IMG/VR virus record: IMGVR_UViG_3300042519_003660
Location: 1 to 38,674 of that record
Length of the DNA stretch: 38,674 bases
Reading direction: 5' to 3' (one strand)
From: a virus
The stretch's first letter is position 1. Every line of letters begins with the position of its first letter. This document shows positions 15,589 to 23,024 of this stretch, piece by piece. The position numbers and the translations under genes are program-made. The notes under the pieces are model-generated. The model was given only the letters and a program-made list of their open reading frames with translations, did not search any database and was not told the origin of the DNA.

Positions 15589-16641
15589 ATGGAAGATCTA
15601 TTCAATCTTAATCTCGATGATTTCTCAGGTAAATCATCATCCGCTGGTCGCAAAGTCGACGACAACATGTACAATCCCGGTCCAGACCAAGGTCAAAACG
15701 GTATTTACAAATCAGTTATTCGTTTTATCCCTTGGGTAACCGATCCAACTAAGAGCCGCTATAAAAAATATGCAGCTAAATTAATAAACCCTTTAACCAA
15801 CGAAAAGTTGTATGTAGATTGTCCATCAACGACAGGAGCATCATCAATTCTTTGGACGCTTGATCTTGAATTAAAGCGATTAAAAAATGAAGAGCCTACT
15901 ATTGTTGAAGAGATTCAAAAGTATTTTAATCGTTACTACAATTACTATTCTTGCGTTTATATCAAGAAGGATCCACAATTTCCTACAATGGAAGGTAAAA
16001 TCAAAATATATTCGTATGGATATACAATTGATAACCTAATCCAACAAGAAATTAATCCTGAGCAGGAATTAGTTACTACTCAAAAAATCAATCCATTCTC
16101 ACTTACTACTGGTAAAGATTTTGTTTTGGTTATTAAGCGTAAGACTAAAGCATGGAGAGATTTTAGTGCTAGTAAATTCATGAATGAAGTTAGCCCATTA
16201 ATTATCTCAACTCAAGGTAAAGAAATTCCAGTTTCTACTGAACCTAAGGTTATGCAGTTTGTAAGTGAATACTTTAAAAAGAATTCACCAGATATGAGTC
16301 AATATTTCTTAAAGGAATGGACTGATGTTGAATACGAAAAAGTTGCTGACTATATTAAAGCAATTATTCCTTACAAACAAATCATTGACAATTTAGTTGC
16401 AAATACTAAAGATGAAAGAATGAAAAAACATTTTAAATTATCTGCGCCAGTGGCTAGAACACAAGCACCACTTGGAGAAGATATTGAATTCACTCCAGCT
16501 CCAGCAGTAAAAAATGTAAGTTCATCAATTAATTTAGATGATGACTTTGAAATCTCTGCTCCAGCACCTGAAGTTAAACCTACCGCTAAAGCAGCTGCCC
16601 CAAAAGCAGATGATTTAGACGATTTATTTGCATCTTTATAA
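15589..16641 (+). CDS. 32: Single-stranded DNA-binding protein, T4 gp32-like
   Basis: A 350-residue homologue of T4 gp32 that coats ssDNA and organises replication and recombination. The core starts GIYKSVIRFIPW (T4: GQAVIRFLPS), continues with CVYIKKDPQFPTMEGKIKIY (T4: ILVVKDPAAPENEGKVFKY), and has NPFSLTTGKDFVLVIKRK and FSASKFMNE. The C-terminus is Ala/Pro-rich ending in an acidic ADDLDDLFASL tail, like the T4 DTDLDDLLNDL tail that binds partner proteins. Only two cysteines are present, so the zinc-binding His-Cys3 module of T4 gp32 is absent. It is followed by a small unknown gene and the FEN nuclease, a grouping close to the T4 32-59-33-rnh region. Confidence 0.92.
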   Translation: MEDLFNLNLDDFSGKSSSAGRKVDDNMYNPGPDQGQNGIYKSVIRFIPWVTDPTKSRYKKYAAKLINPLTNEKLYVDCPSTTGASSILWTLDLELKRLKNEEPTIVEEIQKYFNRYYNYYSCVYIKKDPQFPTMEGKIKIYSYGYTIDNLIQQEINPEQELVTTQKINPFSLTTGKDFVLVIKRKTKAWRDFSASKFMNEVSPLIISTQGKEIPVSTEPKVMQFVSEYFKKNSPDMSQYFLKEWTDVEYEKVADYIKAIIPYKQIIDNLVANTKDERMKKHFKLSAPVARTQAPLGEDIEFTPAPAVKNVSSSINLDDDFEISAPAPEVKPTAKAAAPKADDLDDLFASL

Positions 16642-16660
16642 AAAATAATTAAACTACAAA

Positions 16661-16939
16661 ATGGCAAAATCAAAAACACCACCAGTAGTTGAAGCTCCTC
16701 AGGTTGACGCAAATCAACCTGAGGCTGCTCCAATAGCTACTCTACTTTCTTCAATTAGTTATAGTAATCTTGAAGATTATGAAAACTTTTTGGTAAATTT
16801 AACTCCAGAACATGCAGTACTTATTCTAATAGCCTCAGCTAATCATTGCCAAGCTAAAGGAATATTTACACTAGAAGAATCTGAGCTTATTGTAAAAGCA
16901 ATAAAGAAACTACAAGTTCCTAAACAACCCACTAATTAA
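16661..16939 (+). CDS. Small protein of unknown function between gp32 and rnh
   Basis: A 92-residue protein with a Pro/Ala-rich N-terminus (to about 30) and a helical remainder (LEDYENFLVNLTPEHAVLIL, then ESELIVKAIKKL). I do not recognise it. In T4 this place holds genes 59 (helicase loader) and 33 (late coactivator), but I see no convincing similarity to either; position alone suggests a replication or late-transcription accessory. A strong 11-base-pair hairpin lies inside codons 13-22. Confidence 0.75.
   Translation: MAKSKTPPVVEAPQVDANQPEAAPIATLLSSISYSNLEDYENFLVNLTPEHAVLILIASANHCQAKGIFTLEESELIVKAIKKLQVPKQPTN
16697..16724 (+). repeat. Perfect 11-bp inverted repeat inside a coding region
   Basis: CCTCAGGTTGA, loop CGCAAA, TCAACCTGAGG. 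It is unusually GC-rich for this genome and starts 36 bases into the 92-residue gene just downstream of gp32. No T-run follows, so it is not a standard terminator; it could attenuate translation or be a protein-binding RNA hairpin. Confidence 0.7.
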
Positions 16940-16945
16940 AATAAA

Positions 16946-18058
16946 ATGAATCTAATCATAGACGGAAATGCTTTTTTAAACGTGGCAGTAAGTATTGTTA
17001 AAAACATTCTTGCAAACGATAAGAGAATTGGTGAAAAGTATTACGTTGCTGATTTATTAAACGATGATAAATTTATTCTTAAACAGGGTAGTAAAGATTC
17101 GTTTAAATCATTTTCAACAAATTATTTTGGAAGTATTCTTGCTCCATTTAAAGAAAATATCCAATCTGTATTTTTTGTATTTGACTCTAAGAGTTGGAGA
17201 AAAAAATATATTAAGGAGCATTTTGAAACACATGGAGAAGGAGACTTTAATTATAAAGGTCAAAGAAAATATGATGACAAAATTTATCTATTTTTTGAAT
17301 ACTTTCAAAATGAAATACTCAATATAATCTCAGATGAATATGGAGTTGTAGTCAATCGAGTACCTGGAGCAGAAGGCGATGACTTAATTGCTTACATTTG
17401 CGAAAATCTAAATGAGGACATTTGTATATGGTCGGTAGATAAAGACCTAACTCAATTACTTGAAAGTAATAAGCGTAAAGTTATCTTAATTATGCCAAAG
17501 CAAATGACCAAGTATAAAAAGATCTATACTACTGCTGATTTTGGTAAAGACGAAACTCCAGCAGAAGTTAATCTATTTGATTTTGATATTGAGGCAATTG
17601 ACAACTCAGCTGTTATTAATATAATAAATGACTTAACTCAAAAAGACTACCAGCACTTAACTATTGATCCAACCCTAGATATTTTAACAAAGTGTTTAGC
17701 TGGTGATAGTTCAGATAATATTCCAAGAGTTCATCCAAAAATGACTGCTTCTAAAGTATCTAAAATAATAGAGTACGTTAGAGAATCATATGAGTGGTCT
17801 GATGTTAAAGACCTAATCGATTCAGGTGATTCTGGGTTCCTTGATGTAATGCGTGAAATAACATGTGATACTCTAAAGATAAAGGAACCTGGTGAATGGC
17901 AGACGATCGAGAATAACATCCATCGTAATAAGACATTAGTAAGATTAAGTACAAAGCTTTTTCCAACTGATGTATTGGATGCAATAAAAGCAAGCGTGGA
18001 CTTAACCGTGCGCCGTAAATTCAATTATTACAAATTTAAAAAAAATTATAAATACTAA
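16946..18058 (+). CDS. rnh: RNase H / FEN-type 5'-3' nuclease, T4 rnh-like
   Basis: A 370-residue member of the FEN-1/5' nuclease family that removes RNA primers from lagging-strand fragments. Metal-binding acidic clusters are IIDGNAF (Asp6), FVFDSKSWRKKYIKEH (about 74-89, with the basic arch residues), PGAEGDDLIAYI (about 141-152), WSVDKDLTQLLE (about 162-173) and AGDSSDNIPRV (about 252-262, the helix-hairpin-helix start). T4 RNase H has 305 residues; this one is longer, with an insert before the GDSSDN motif. It follows the 92-residue gene by 6 bases and overlaps the GroES-like gene by one base (TAATG), so translation is coupled. Confidence 0.92.
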   Translation: MNLIIDGNAFLNVAVSIVKNILANDKRIGEKYYVADLLNDDKFILKQGSKDSFKSFSTNYFGSILAPFKENIQSVFFVFDSKSWRKKYIKEHFETHGEGDFNYKGQRKYDDKIYLFFEYFQNEILNIISDEYGVVVNRVPGAEGDDLIAYICENLNEDICIWSVDKDLTQLLESNKRKVILIMPKQMTKYKKIYTTADFGKDETPAEVNLFDFDIEAIDNSAVINIINDLTQKDYQHLTIDPTLDILTKCLAGDSSDNIPRVHPKMTASKVSKIIEYVRESYEWSDVKDLIDSGDSGFLDVMREITCDTLKIKEPGEWQTIENNIHRNKTLVRLSTKLFPTDVLDAIKASVDLTVRRKFNYYKFKKNYKY

Positions 18059-18390
18059 TGAGCATTGATATAACAAAAGGCTTTATGCCACTATTTGAAA
18101 GACTTCTAATTTTACCAGATACAGTAGAGAAAAAAACTGAAACTGGTATTATTTTATCAGTTGATGCACGCAAGCGCCCAAATACAGGAACAGTAATTGC
18201 AGTTGGCCACTCTGTTCCAGATAATTCAAAATGTCCAGTTAAAGCTGGAGATAAAGTTTTATATCAAAGATATTCAGGGCTTGATGTAACTTGGGATGGT
18301 ATCGGATATCATTTGGTAATAGCTAACGATCTTTTAGCCATAATAAATAAAGATCAAGATACACAATTTGAACTTAAAGAAAATGCTTAA
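18058..18390 (+). CDS. 31: GroES-like cochaperonin (T4 gp31 counterpart)
   Basis: A 110-residue cochaperonin, closer to bacterial GroES than T4 gp31 is. It has PLFERLLILP (GroES: PLHDRVIVKR), a mobile loop KKTETGIILSVDARKRP (about 25-41) with the hydrophobic IIL tripeptide that docks on GroEL, TGTVIAVG, VKAGDKVLYQRYSG, and DLLAII near the C-terminus (GroES: DILAIV). It would cap the phage GroEL at 3900 or the host GroEL to fold capsid protein. A 15-residue extension follows the core. The 3' end of the gene contains a late-promoter-like motif at 18341 and overlaps the start of the HAD gene by 8 bases. Confidence 0.9.
   Translation: MSIDITKGFMPLFERLLILPDTVEKKTETGIILSVDARKRPNTGTVIAVGHSVPDNSKCPVKAGDKVLYQRYSGLDVTWDGIGYHLVIANDLLAIINKDQDTQFELKENA
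18341..18352 (+). promoter_or_regulatory. Putative late promoter inside the GroES-like gene
   Basis: TAATAAATAAAG, identical to the minus-strand motif at 1752-1763. It lies 30 bases before the ATG of the HAD gene that carries a capsid-targeting-like leader, so that gene may be switched on late, independently of the upstream operon. It also encodes part of the GroES-like C-terminus, so chance is possible. Confidence 0.45.
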
Positions 18391-18955
18391 AAAATTTAAA
18401 CAATTTATCTTTGAAAAAAGAGGCGGAAAATACACAATTTTCTGTGATTTAGACGGTGTCCTAGTAGACTTTAACCGAGGCTTTACTGAAATTTCAGAAA
18501 ATCCTGAAAAACTTTCACCACATGCATATGAAGAGCTCCACGGTAAAAATTCAATTTGGCCAATCCTAGATAAATTAGGAGAAGATTTTTGGGCAGATTT
18601 ACCTTGGACGCAAGACGGTAGAGAATTATGGGACTATTTAAAACAATATGATCCAATTATCCTATCTGCTCCGAGTAGAAGTGCTGAATGTTTAGCAGGT
18701 AAAGCAAAATGGATTAAACTACATCTGCATATTGATGAAGAACCTGTTACTAAACCTGAAGATTTTACAAGTAAAACCAGAATAATTTTAGATCAAGACA
18801 AATGGAAATATGCCAGAGATAAATTTGACATTTTAATTGATGATTTTGATACTAAGCTAAATAAATGGACTGACGCTGGCGGAACTGGTATTTTACATAA
18901 TGACTCAACCGACTCAATTAGAGTTCTTGAAGGTATTATGGAACCTGAAGACTAA
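18383..18955 (+). CDS. HAD-family 5'-deoxyribonucleotidase-like protein with capsid-targeting-like leader
   Basis: A 190-residue HAD phosphatase of the 5'(3')-deoxyribonucleotidase type. Motif I is IFCDLDGVLVDF (Asp22, Asp24), motif II is IILSAPSR, and motif III is RIILDQDKWKYARDKF followed by DILIDDF with the metal-binding Asp pair. It would dephosphorylate nucleotides. Before the catalytic domain is MLKKFKQFIFEKRGG, the same leader as MIKRFSQFIFES of the metalloprotease gene; typical HAD nucleotidases begin a few residues before motif I, so this is an added leader. I chose ATG 18383 over an upstream TTG at 18368 because it gives the leader and the common 8-base overlap. It may be packaged, or a soluble enzyme with an unrelated N-terminus. 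Confidence 0.85.
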   Translation: MLKKFKQFIFEKRGGKYTIFCDLDGVLVDFNRGFTEISENPEKLSPHAYEELHGKNSIWPILDKLGEDFWADLPWTQDGRELWDYLKQYDPIILSAPSRSAECLAGKAKWIKLHLHIDEEPVTKPEDFTSKTRIILDQDKWKYARDKFDILIDDFDTKLNKWTDAGGTGILHNDSTDSIRVLEGIMEPED

Positions 18956-19010
18956 GTTCTTGGACTTAAACCAAGTGGTGGAATCTGACATATCCTGTCG
19001 GCCCTAAACA

Positions 19011-19038
19011 AAAAAGGACCTCAATTGAGGTCCTTTTT
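19011..19038. terminator. Bidirectional terminator between convergent genes
   Basis: AAAAAGGACCTC, loop AATT, GAGGTCCTTTTT: a perfect symmetric stem with T-runs on both strands, ending the plus-strand HAD gene and the minus-strand sheath operon. The preceding bases 18959-19005 contain two weak hairpins (CTTGG/CCAAG and GACA/TGTC) of unknown meaning. Confidence 0.93.
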
Positions 19039-19058
19039 ATTTGTATTAAACTTTTTAA

Positions 19059-19346
19059 TTAATCAGCAAAATAGTCACTAGGTCCGTGAGGTTTACCACC
19101 ACTTGGTTTACTCATACTGTGACTCATATTTGACATACTGTCAATAGCGGTTTTAGCGCTACTGTGACTATCATAATCTTTCCACATTGTACCTTTACCG
19201 AATAAAGATTCACAATCTTCATATTCACTACCGTCTGCTTTCATCTTAGGTGTTTTAGCAAATATTCTAAAGGAATCACCTACTGGTTTTACCATATATT
19301 GAACATCGTCATTAAAATTTTCAAATAGAGATATGTATCTTTTCAT
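19059..19346 (-). CDS. Small protein with capsid-targeting-like leader, downstream of the sheath
   Basis: A 95-residue protein starting MKRYISLFENFNDD, a variant of the shared leader with LFE-N as possible cut site. The middle (VKPVGDSFRIFAKTPKM, then YEDCESLFGKG) looks like a small folded domain; the C-terminus is Ser/Met/Gly-rich (SMSNMSHSMSKPSGG). I do not recognise it. It follows the sheath gene by 19 bases on the same strand and shares its promoter and terminator, so it should be expressed late with tail genes. Head-internal or tail-associated roles are both possible. Confidence 0.8.
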   Translation of the reverse strand: MKRYISLFENFNDDVQYMVKPVGDSFRIFAKTPKMKADGSEYEDCESLFGKGTMWKDYDSHSSAKTAIDSMSNMSHSMSKPSGGKPHGPSDYFAD

Positions 19347-19365
19347 AGTTTTTGTATTTTGTTAA

Positions 19366-22300
19366 TTAGAATGAAGGCGTAAATCCAGTAGAAGCAGAAG
19401 CTAATTGGCCTCCAGCTCTTGTGATTGTAATACGGTTGATGAACTTTTGAATACCTCTTGGGAAATCAACAATAATATCAATTACACCAGCGTTATTTTC
19501 AAGAACCTCAGAACCATTATTTGAATCATCAAATATTACATCAAATGTTGCAATACCTCTAGCGTCTTGAACTGCTTCTAAGTAGTTTTTAACTAATGTT
19601 TTAACTCTTAGTCTAGTAGTTGGATCGTTAAATTCAAATAGGTAATTCAATAAGATTCTTTCAATATCTTTTTCAATTGTTACCAATGCCTCTCTAACGT
19701 GGATGTTATTAAGTGCAGATTTTACTCTTTGATAACCTGTGTTATTTGAGAAAATCATTACTCCGAAACCTCTACGTCTAACGATCATATTAAAACCTAC
19801 TGGTTCTAAATAATCTCTATCGTCATTAGTTAAATCATATTCTAGTCCAGTTACTTCTGGCTCAGTAATAATACCGCGCTTACCTGCAACAATTGAGAAA
19901 GTATTTCCGCCTGTATATTTTTTCATATATGTATTTGCAATATATGCAGCAGGTGGAATTGATTTACTTCGACCGTTGTCAAATATTACTAAGTTAGGCA
20001 TAAAGTATGCAGCGTAAGATGCAATTGCAATACCATTCTTATCTCCACTTGCAAATCCAAATGTAAATTGAGGATTTGAAGATAGATTACCACCGGTTGA
20101 AATATACTCAGTTGATACTAAGTTAGTATTAAAATCAATAAAGCTTGGGTCGATTGATTTTTCATATTGAGCAAAAGATGGAGCATTACAGATAGCTAGT
20201 GCTTTTCCGTGATTTGCTGCAAGTTGTGCAAGTTGCTGTTTAGAAGCAGGTGCAATTTGACCTTCAAATGAATCGATAATATATCGGAAATTTAAGGTCT
20301 CATTATCTGCAATAGTTGATGCAATATTAGTATTCTCAAACATATAATCAAGGATCTTATCTTGACGAGCAGAGGTTCCATTAGGATATAAACCAACTTC
20401 ATCAAGTGATATTGCAGGTACATAAAAACCTCTAAGGTCCGTTACATAATTTTTAATTCCTTTATACGTTTTTAATATTGAACCAGTAAGATCAATACCA
20501 GTTATATTTGCATCTAGTGGAGAATCTACTGTGATTGTATACTCTAACGTATTAGTAGGAGCTCCTATATAAGTAACACTTACTTTTTTTGCATAAACAG
20601 TTTTAATCCTTAATAAACGTTCACGAATAACTGGGTCACCGTCACCGTCTGTAAGTATTCCAGCTTTAATATATTGACCAGTTTTAATAAAGTTTTCAAT
20701 TTTACTTCTCTTAACTGCATCATATACTGCATTTCCATTTGCTATTTCTTTCTTTGCTGGATTTCCATAAAGAGTTGGAGTTAGTGTAAATACTAATCGG
20801 TTAGGAGCAAAATAACTAAAACCTGATCTAAAATAGTCAGTATCAGTTAAGTCAAAGTCAAAGTTAAATTCAGTAACTTCAGCTGACTTAATATGCAAAT
20901 ATTGATTAGATCCGCTAGTGATTGTTGCTGCATCAACTTGATTAGTATAAGTTAAATCGCTATATGCATAAAACTCAATATAACTAATTTTAGCTAAGCC
21001 ATTCATAACCGTTTTAACTACTCCATCAGTTGATAAGTATGCAGTAGATCCTGTAAGTAAAGTATCTCCAGTTTTAATAAATCCATTTGCCCATGCATTA
21101 TATAGTGGGCTATTGATTGTTGCAATAATATAATTATTGTTAGAACCAACTGGGTTAACTGTGTACATTTCACCAAGGCTAAGTGCCGCACCCGGTAAAA
21201 TCTCAAAGTTATCAGGCGCGGTTGTTGAAATATTAAAATAATATTCGTAACCAGCAGTTTTTCTGTAACTTAATACATCAATTAATTTAACTGGTGCAAT
21301 AGATAAATCAGGATTACCGCTATCTACTGAATAAACAGCTGAATCCATTTCGTCAAAGCCGTAACCTACTAAATCCAATCGTTGTGATTCAATACTTTCG
21401 GATGCGCTACCGCTATCAAATACTGGATTGTTTGCTAAATCAATCATATCAATTTTCTTATAGTCAAGAGCACAATAAACTCCAGATTGAGAAAATTTAT
21501 TATTAAACAAATAGTCTAATGATGCTGGCGATCCGGCTAGGTCTGTAAATTCTGGAATAATTGCTCCAATTGTACGGTTAACTACTGTAACTTCTTTTAA
21601 CGATAAAAAATCGTTCATTTTTGCTAAAATGATACCGCTTTCATTAAAATACTGTTGATAAATTGGGTCTTTTGACAATCTAATAGAATCTGACCAGTCT
21701 CCTTCAACTACTGAAAGTTCTACAAAATAGTCAGCAACATAATCATCAGGGTGTAAGAAATCAGGAACTTCAACCTTATCACCAAGTAATTTATAATATT
21801 CTTTAACTTTAATGTCATAACCAGTAGTATCAGCTATTCTAGCCCATGAGGTAACTGGCTTCTTAGATAAGTTAACTAAACTTAATAATTTGTTAGCATC
21901 TCTATCAACTGTTCCAGTTGCTGGAAAAGAATCGCCTAGTGCTAAGTTTTTATATTTGTTAACAGCGTCAACATCAGCAAACCATAATTTTTGAGTATTA
22001 TAGAAATCAGCTATGCTGCTTTGATACGAACTAGCAGACCATGTTGAGTTATTTGAAGCTGCTTCTGTATTAAATGTTGTAAAATATGCAACATCTGAAT
22101 CAGCAATTGGCAATAAATTTAGTGCATAAACTGGGCCATTTCTTAGTGCTACCTGAATAGTTCTGTGGAAATAATTACCATTTTTTTCTAATTTAGAGTC
22201 AATATCGCCATAGACTGCCGATAAAGTACGTAAGTCATTAACTAGTACTACTGAATTGATCGGTCCTTTTTTACTTGAGCCAATTACCAATCTTCCAGTT

Positions 22301-22392
22301 GAAAGAGGTAATGAAAGGTTAGTGCTCTCATCAATTTCTACTGTGTAGACACCGCTTGACTTGTATCTGTTCAGATTTAATTTTTCTGCCAT
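19366..22392 (-). CDS. 18: Contractile tail sheath protein, T4 gp18-like
   Basis: A 1008-residue sheath subunit that polymerises around the tail tube and contracts on infection. The N-terminus has the sheath pattern YKSSGVYTVEIDESTN, then GRLVIGSSKKGPINSVVLV and VYGDIDSKLEKNG. The conserved C-terminal domain carries GFNMIVRRRGFGVMIFSNNT, NNIHVREALVTIEKDIERIL, TFDVIFDDSNN and VIDIIVDFPRGIQKFINRIT. T4 gp18 has 659 residues, so about 350 extra residues lie in the middle (roughly 200-650) and are probably additional surface domains. A late promoter precedes it. Separation from the tube gene by about 13 kb, with the replication genes between, differs from the T4 18-19 pair. Confidence 0.93.
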   Translation of the reverse strand: MAEKLNLNRYKSSGVYTVEIDESTNLSLPLSTGRLVIGSSKKGPINSVVLVNDLRTLSAVYGDIDSKLEKNGNYFHRTIQVALRNGPVYALNLLPIADSDVAYFTTFNTEAASNNSTWSASSYQSSIADFYNTQKLWFADVDAVNKYKNLALGDSFPATGTVDRDANKLLSLVNLSKKPVTSWARIADTTGYDIKVKEYYKLLGDKVEVPDFLHPDDYVADYFVELSVVEGDWSDSIRLSKDPIYQQYFNESGIILAKMNDFLSLKEVTVVNRTIGAIIPEFTDLAGSPASLDYLFNNKFSQSGVYCALDYKKIDMIDLANNPVFDSGSASESIESQRLDLVGYGFDEMDSAVYSVDSGNPDLSIAPVKLIDVLSYRKTAGYEYYFNISTTAPDNFEILPGAALSLGEMYTVNPVGSNNNYIIATINSPLYNAWANGFIKTGDTLLTGSTAYLSTDGVVKTVMNGLAKISYIEFYAYSDLTYTNQVDAATITSGSNQYLHIKSAEVTEFNFDFDLTDTDYFRSGFSYFAPNRLVFTLTPTLYGNPAKKEIANGNAVYDAVKRSKIENFIKTGQYIKAGILTDGDGDPVIRERLLRIKTVYAKKVSVTYIGAPTNTLEYTITVDSPLDANITGIDLTGSILKTYKGIKNYVTDLRGFYVPAISLDEVGLYPNGTSARQDKILDYMFENTNIASTIADNETLNFRYIIDSFEGQIAPASKQQLAQLAANHGKALAICNAPSFAQYEKSIDPSFIDFNTNLVSTEYISTGGNLSSNPQFTFGFASGDKNGIAIASYAAYFMPNLVIFDNGRSKSIPPAAYIANTYMKKYTGGNTFSIVAGKRGIITEPEVTGLEYDLTNDDRDYLEPVGFNMIVRRRGFGVMIFSNNTGYQRVKSALNNIHVREALVTIEKDIERILLNYLFEFNDPTTRLRVKTLVKNYLEAVQDARGIATFDVIFDDSNNGSEVLENNAGVIDIIVDFPRGIQKFINRITITRAGGQLASASTGFTPSF

Positions 22393-22414
22393 CGCTTTTG
22401 CGTATTATTTTGAA

Positions 22415-22428
22415 GTTATTTATTTATC
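22415..22428 (-). promoter_or_regulatory. Late promoter for the tail sheath operon
   Basis: On the minus strand GATAAATAAATAAC, 22 bases before the sheath ATG. Confidence 0.6.
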
Positions 22429-22477
22429 GCATTCGTCCCAAATTCATAAATTTAAAAACGGTCTACGAGTTGATAAA

Positions 22478-22487
22478 GTTATTTATC
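22478..22487 (-). promoter_or_regulatory. Second late-promoter-like motif upstream of the sheath
   Basis: On the minus strand GATAAATAAC, 85 bases before the sheath ATG. It also forms part of an inverted repeat GATAAA-GTTA-TTTATC on the plus strand (22472-22487), so it may be an operator instead. Confidence 0.35.
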
Positions 22488-22500
22488 AGCAATATTGTAT

Positions 22501-22526
22501 CCAAAGTTAAACTTTTTTCACTTTGG
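22501..22526 (+). repeat. Inverted repeat in the divergent sheath/dUTPase region
   Basis: CCAAAGT (22501-22507) and ACTTTGG (22520-22526) with a 12-base T-rich loop. There is no T-run after the stem, so it is unlikely to be a terminator; it is probably in the dUTPase leader. Confidence 0.4.
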
Positions 22527-22566
22527 GGGTAAAAGAACAAGTAATACTATATAAAACATACATTTA

Positions 22567-23004
22567 ATGAAAATTTCAAGAATTCGGGACGTTAAGATCC
22601 CAACCAGAGGAACCCCTAAATCTGCAGGTATAGATTTTTTTGTTCCAAATGATTATCCAGAATTAATATTACTTCCTGGAAACTCTGCACTAATTCCAAC
22701 TGGTATTAAAGCAGATATTCCTACTGGGTATATGTTAACTGCCTTTAACAAGTCAGGAGTTGCAACTAAGCAGTTATTAATTAAAGGTGCTGAAGTCTGC
22801 GATGAAGATTATCAAGGAGAAATTCATATCCATGTGATTAATGTTGGAACTACTGACCAACTCATAACTCCAGGTCAAAAATTGATCCAGTTTGTACTTG
22901 TTCCGGTATTTTATGATATAATTGAGGAAGTTTTATTTGACCAGCTTTATTCTGAGACAACTGAACGTGGAGAAGGCGGATTTGGTTCAACTGGAACTCA
23001 TTAA
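22567..23004 (+). CDS. dut: dUTPase
   Basis: A 145-residue trimeric-type dUTP pyrophosphatase with all five motifs: SAGIDFF (about 19-25), NKSGVA (61-66), AEVCDEDYQGEI (75-86), GQKLIQFV (about 103-110) and the C-terminal RGEGGFGSTG (about 134-143). It converts dUTP to dUMP, keeping uracil out of DNA and supplying dUMP. It is the first gene of the plus-strand replication block and lies 20 bases before the polymerase gene. T4 uses the unrelated all-alpha gp56 (dCTPase-dUTPase), so this is a different enzyme and does not obviously remove dCTP. Confidence 0.95.
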   Translation: MKISRIRDVKIPTRGTPKSAGIDFFVPNDYPELILLPGNSALIPTGIKADIPTGYMLTAFNKSGVATKQLLIKGAEVCDEDYQGEIHIHVINVGTTDQLITPGQKLIQFVLVPVFYDIIEEVLFDQLYSETTERGEGGFGSTGTH

Positions 23005-23010
23005 TCTTTG

Positions 23011-23019
23011 GTATATTAA
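23011..23019 (+). promoter_or_regulatory. Possible promoter element before the polymerase gene
   Basis: CTTTGGTATATTAATTA resembles the GTATAATTA element, but lies only 5 bases before the start codon, which would make a nearly leaderless transcript. Weak. Confidence 0.2.
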
Positions 23020-23024
23020 TTAAT

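Noticed and set aside
16371-16733. 120-residue minus-strand open frame
   Set aside because: Antisense to gp32 and the small gene after it; no motif, no neighbour on that strand.
18959-19005. Sequence AAGTGGTGGAATC resembling a tRNA-Leu D-arm start
   Set aside because: No full cloverleaf, no T-arm (GGTTCGA-like) and no acceptor pairing can be formed in the interval.
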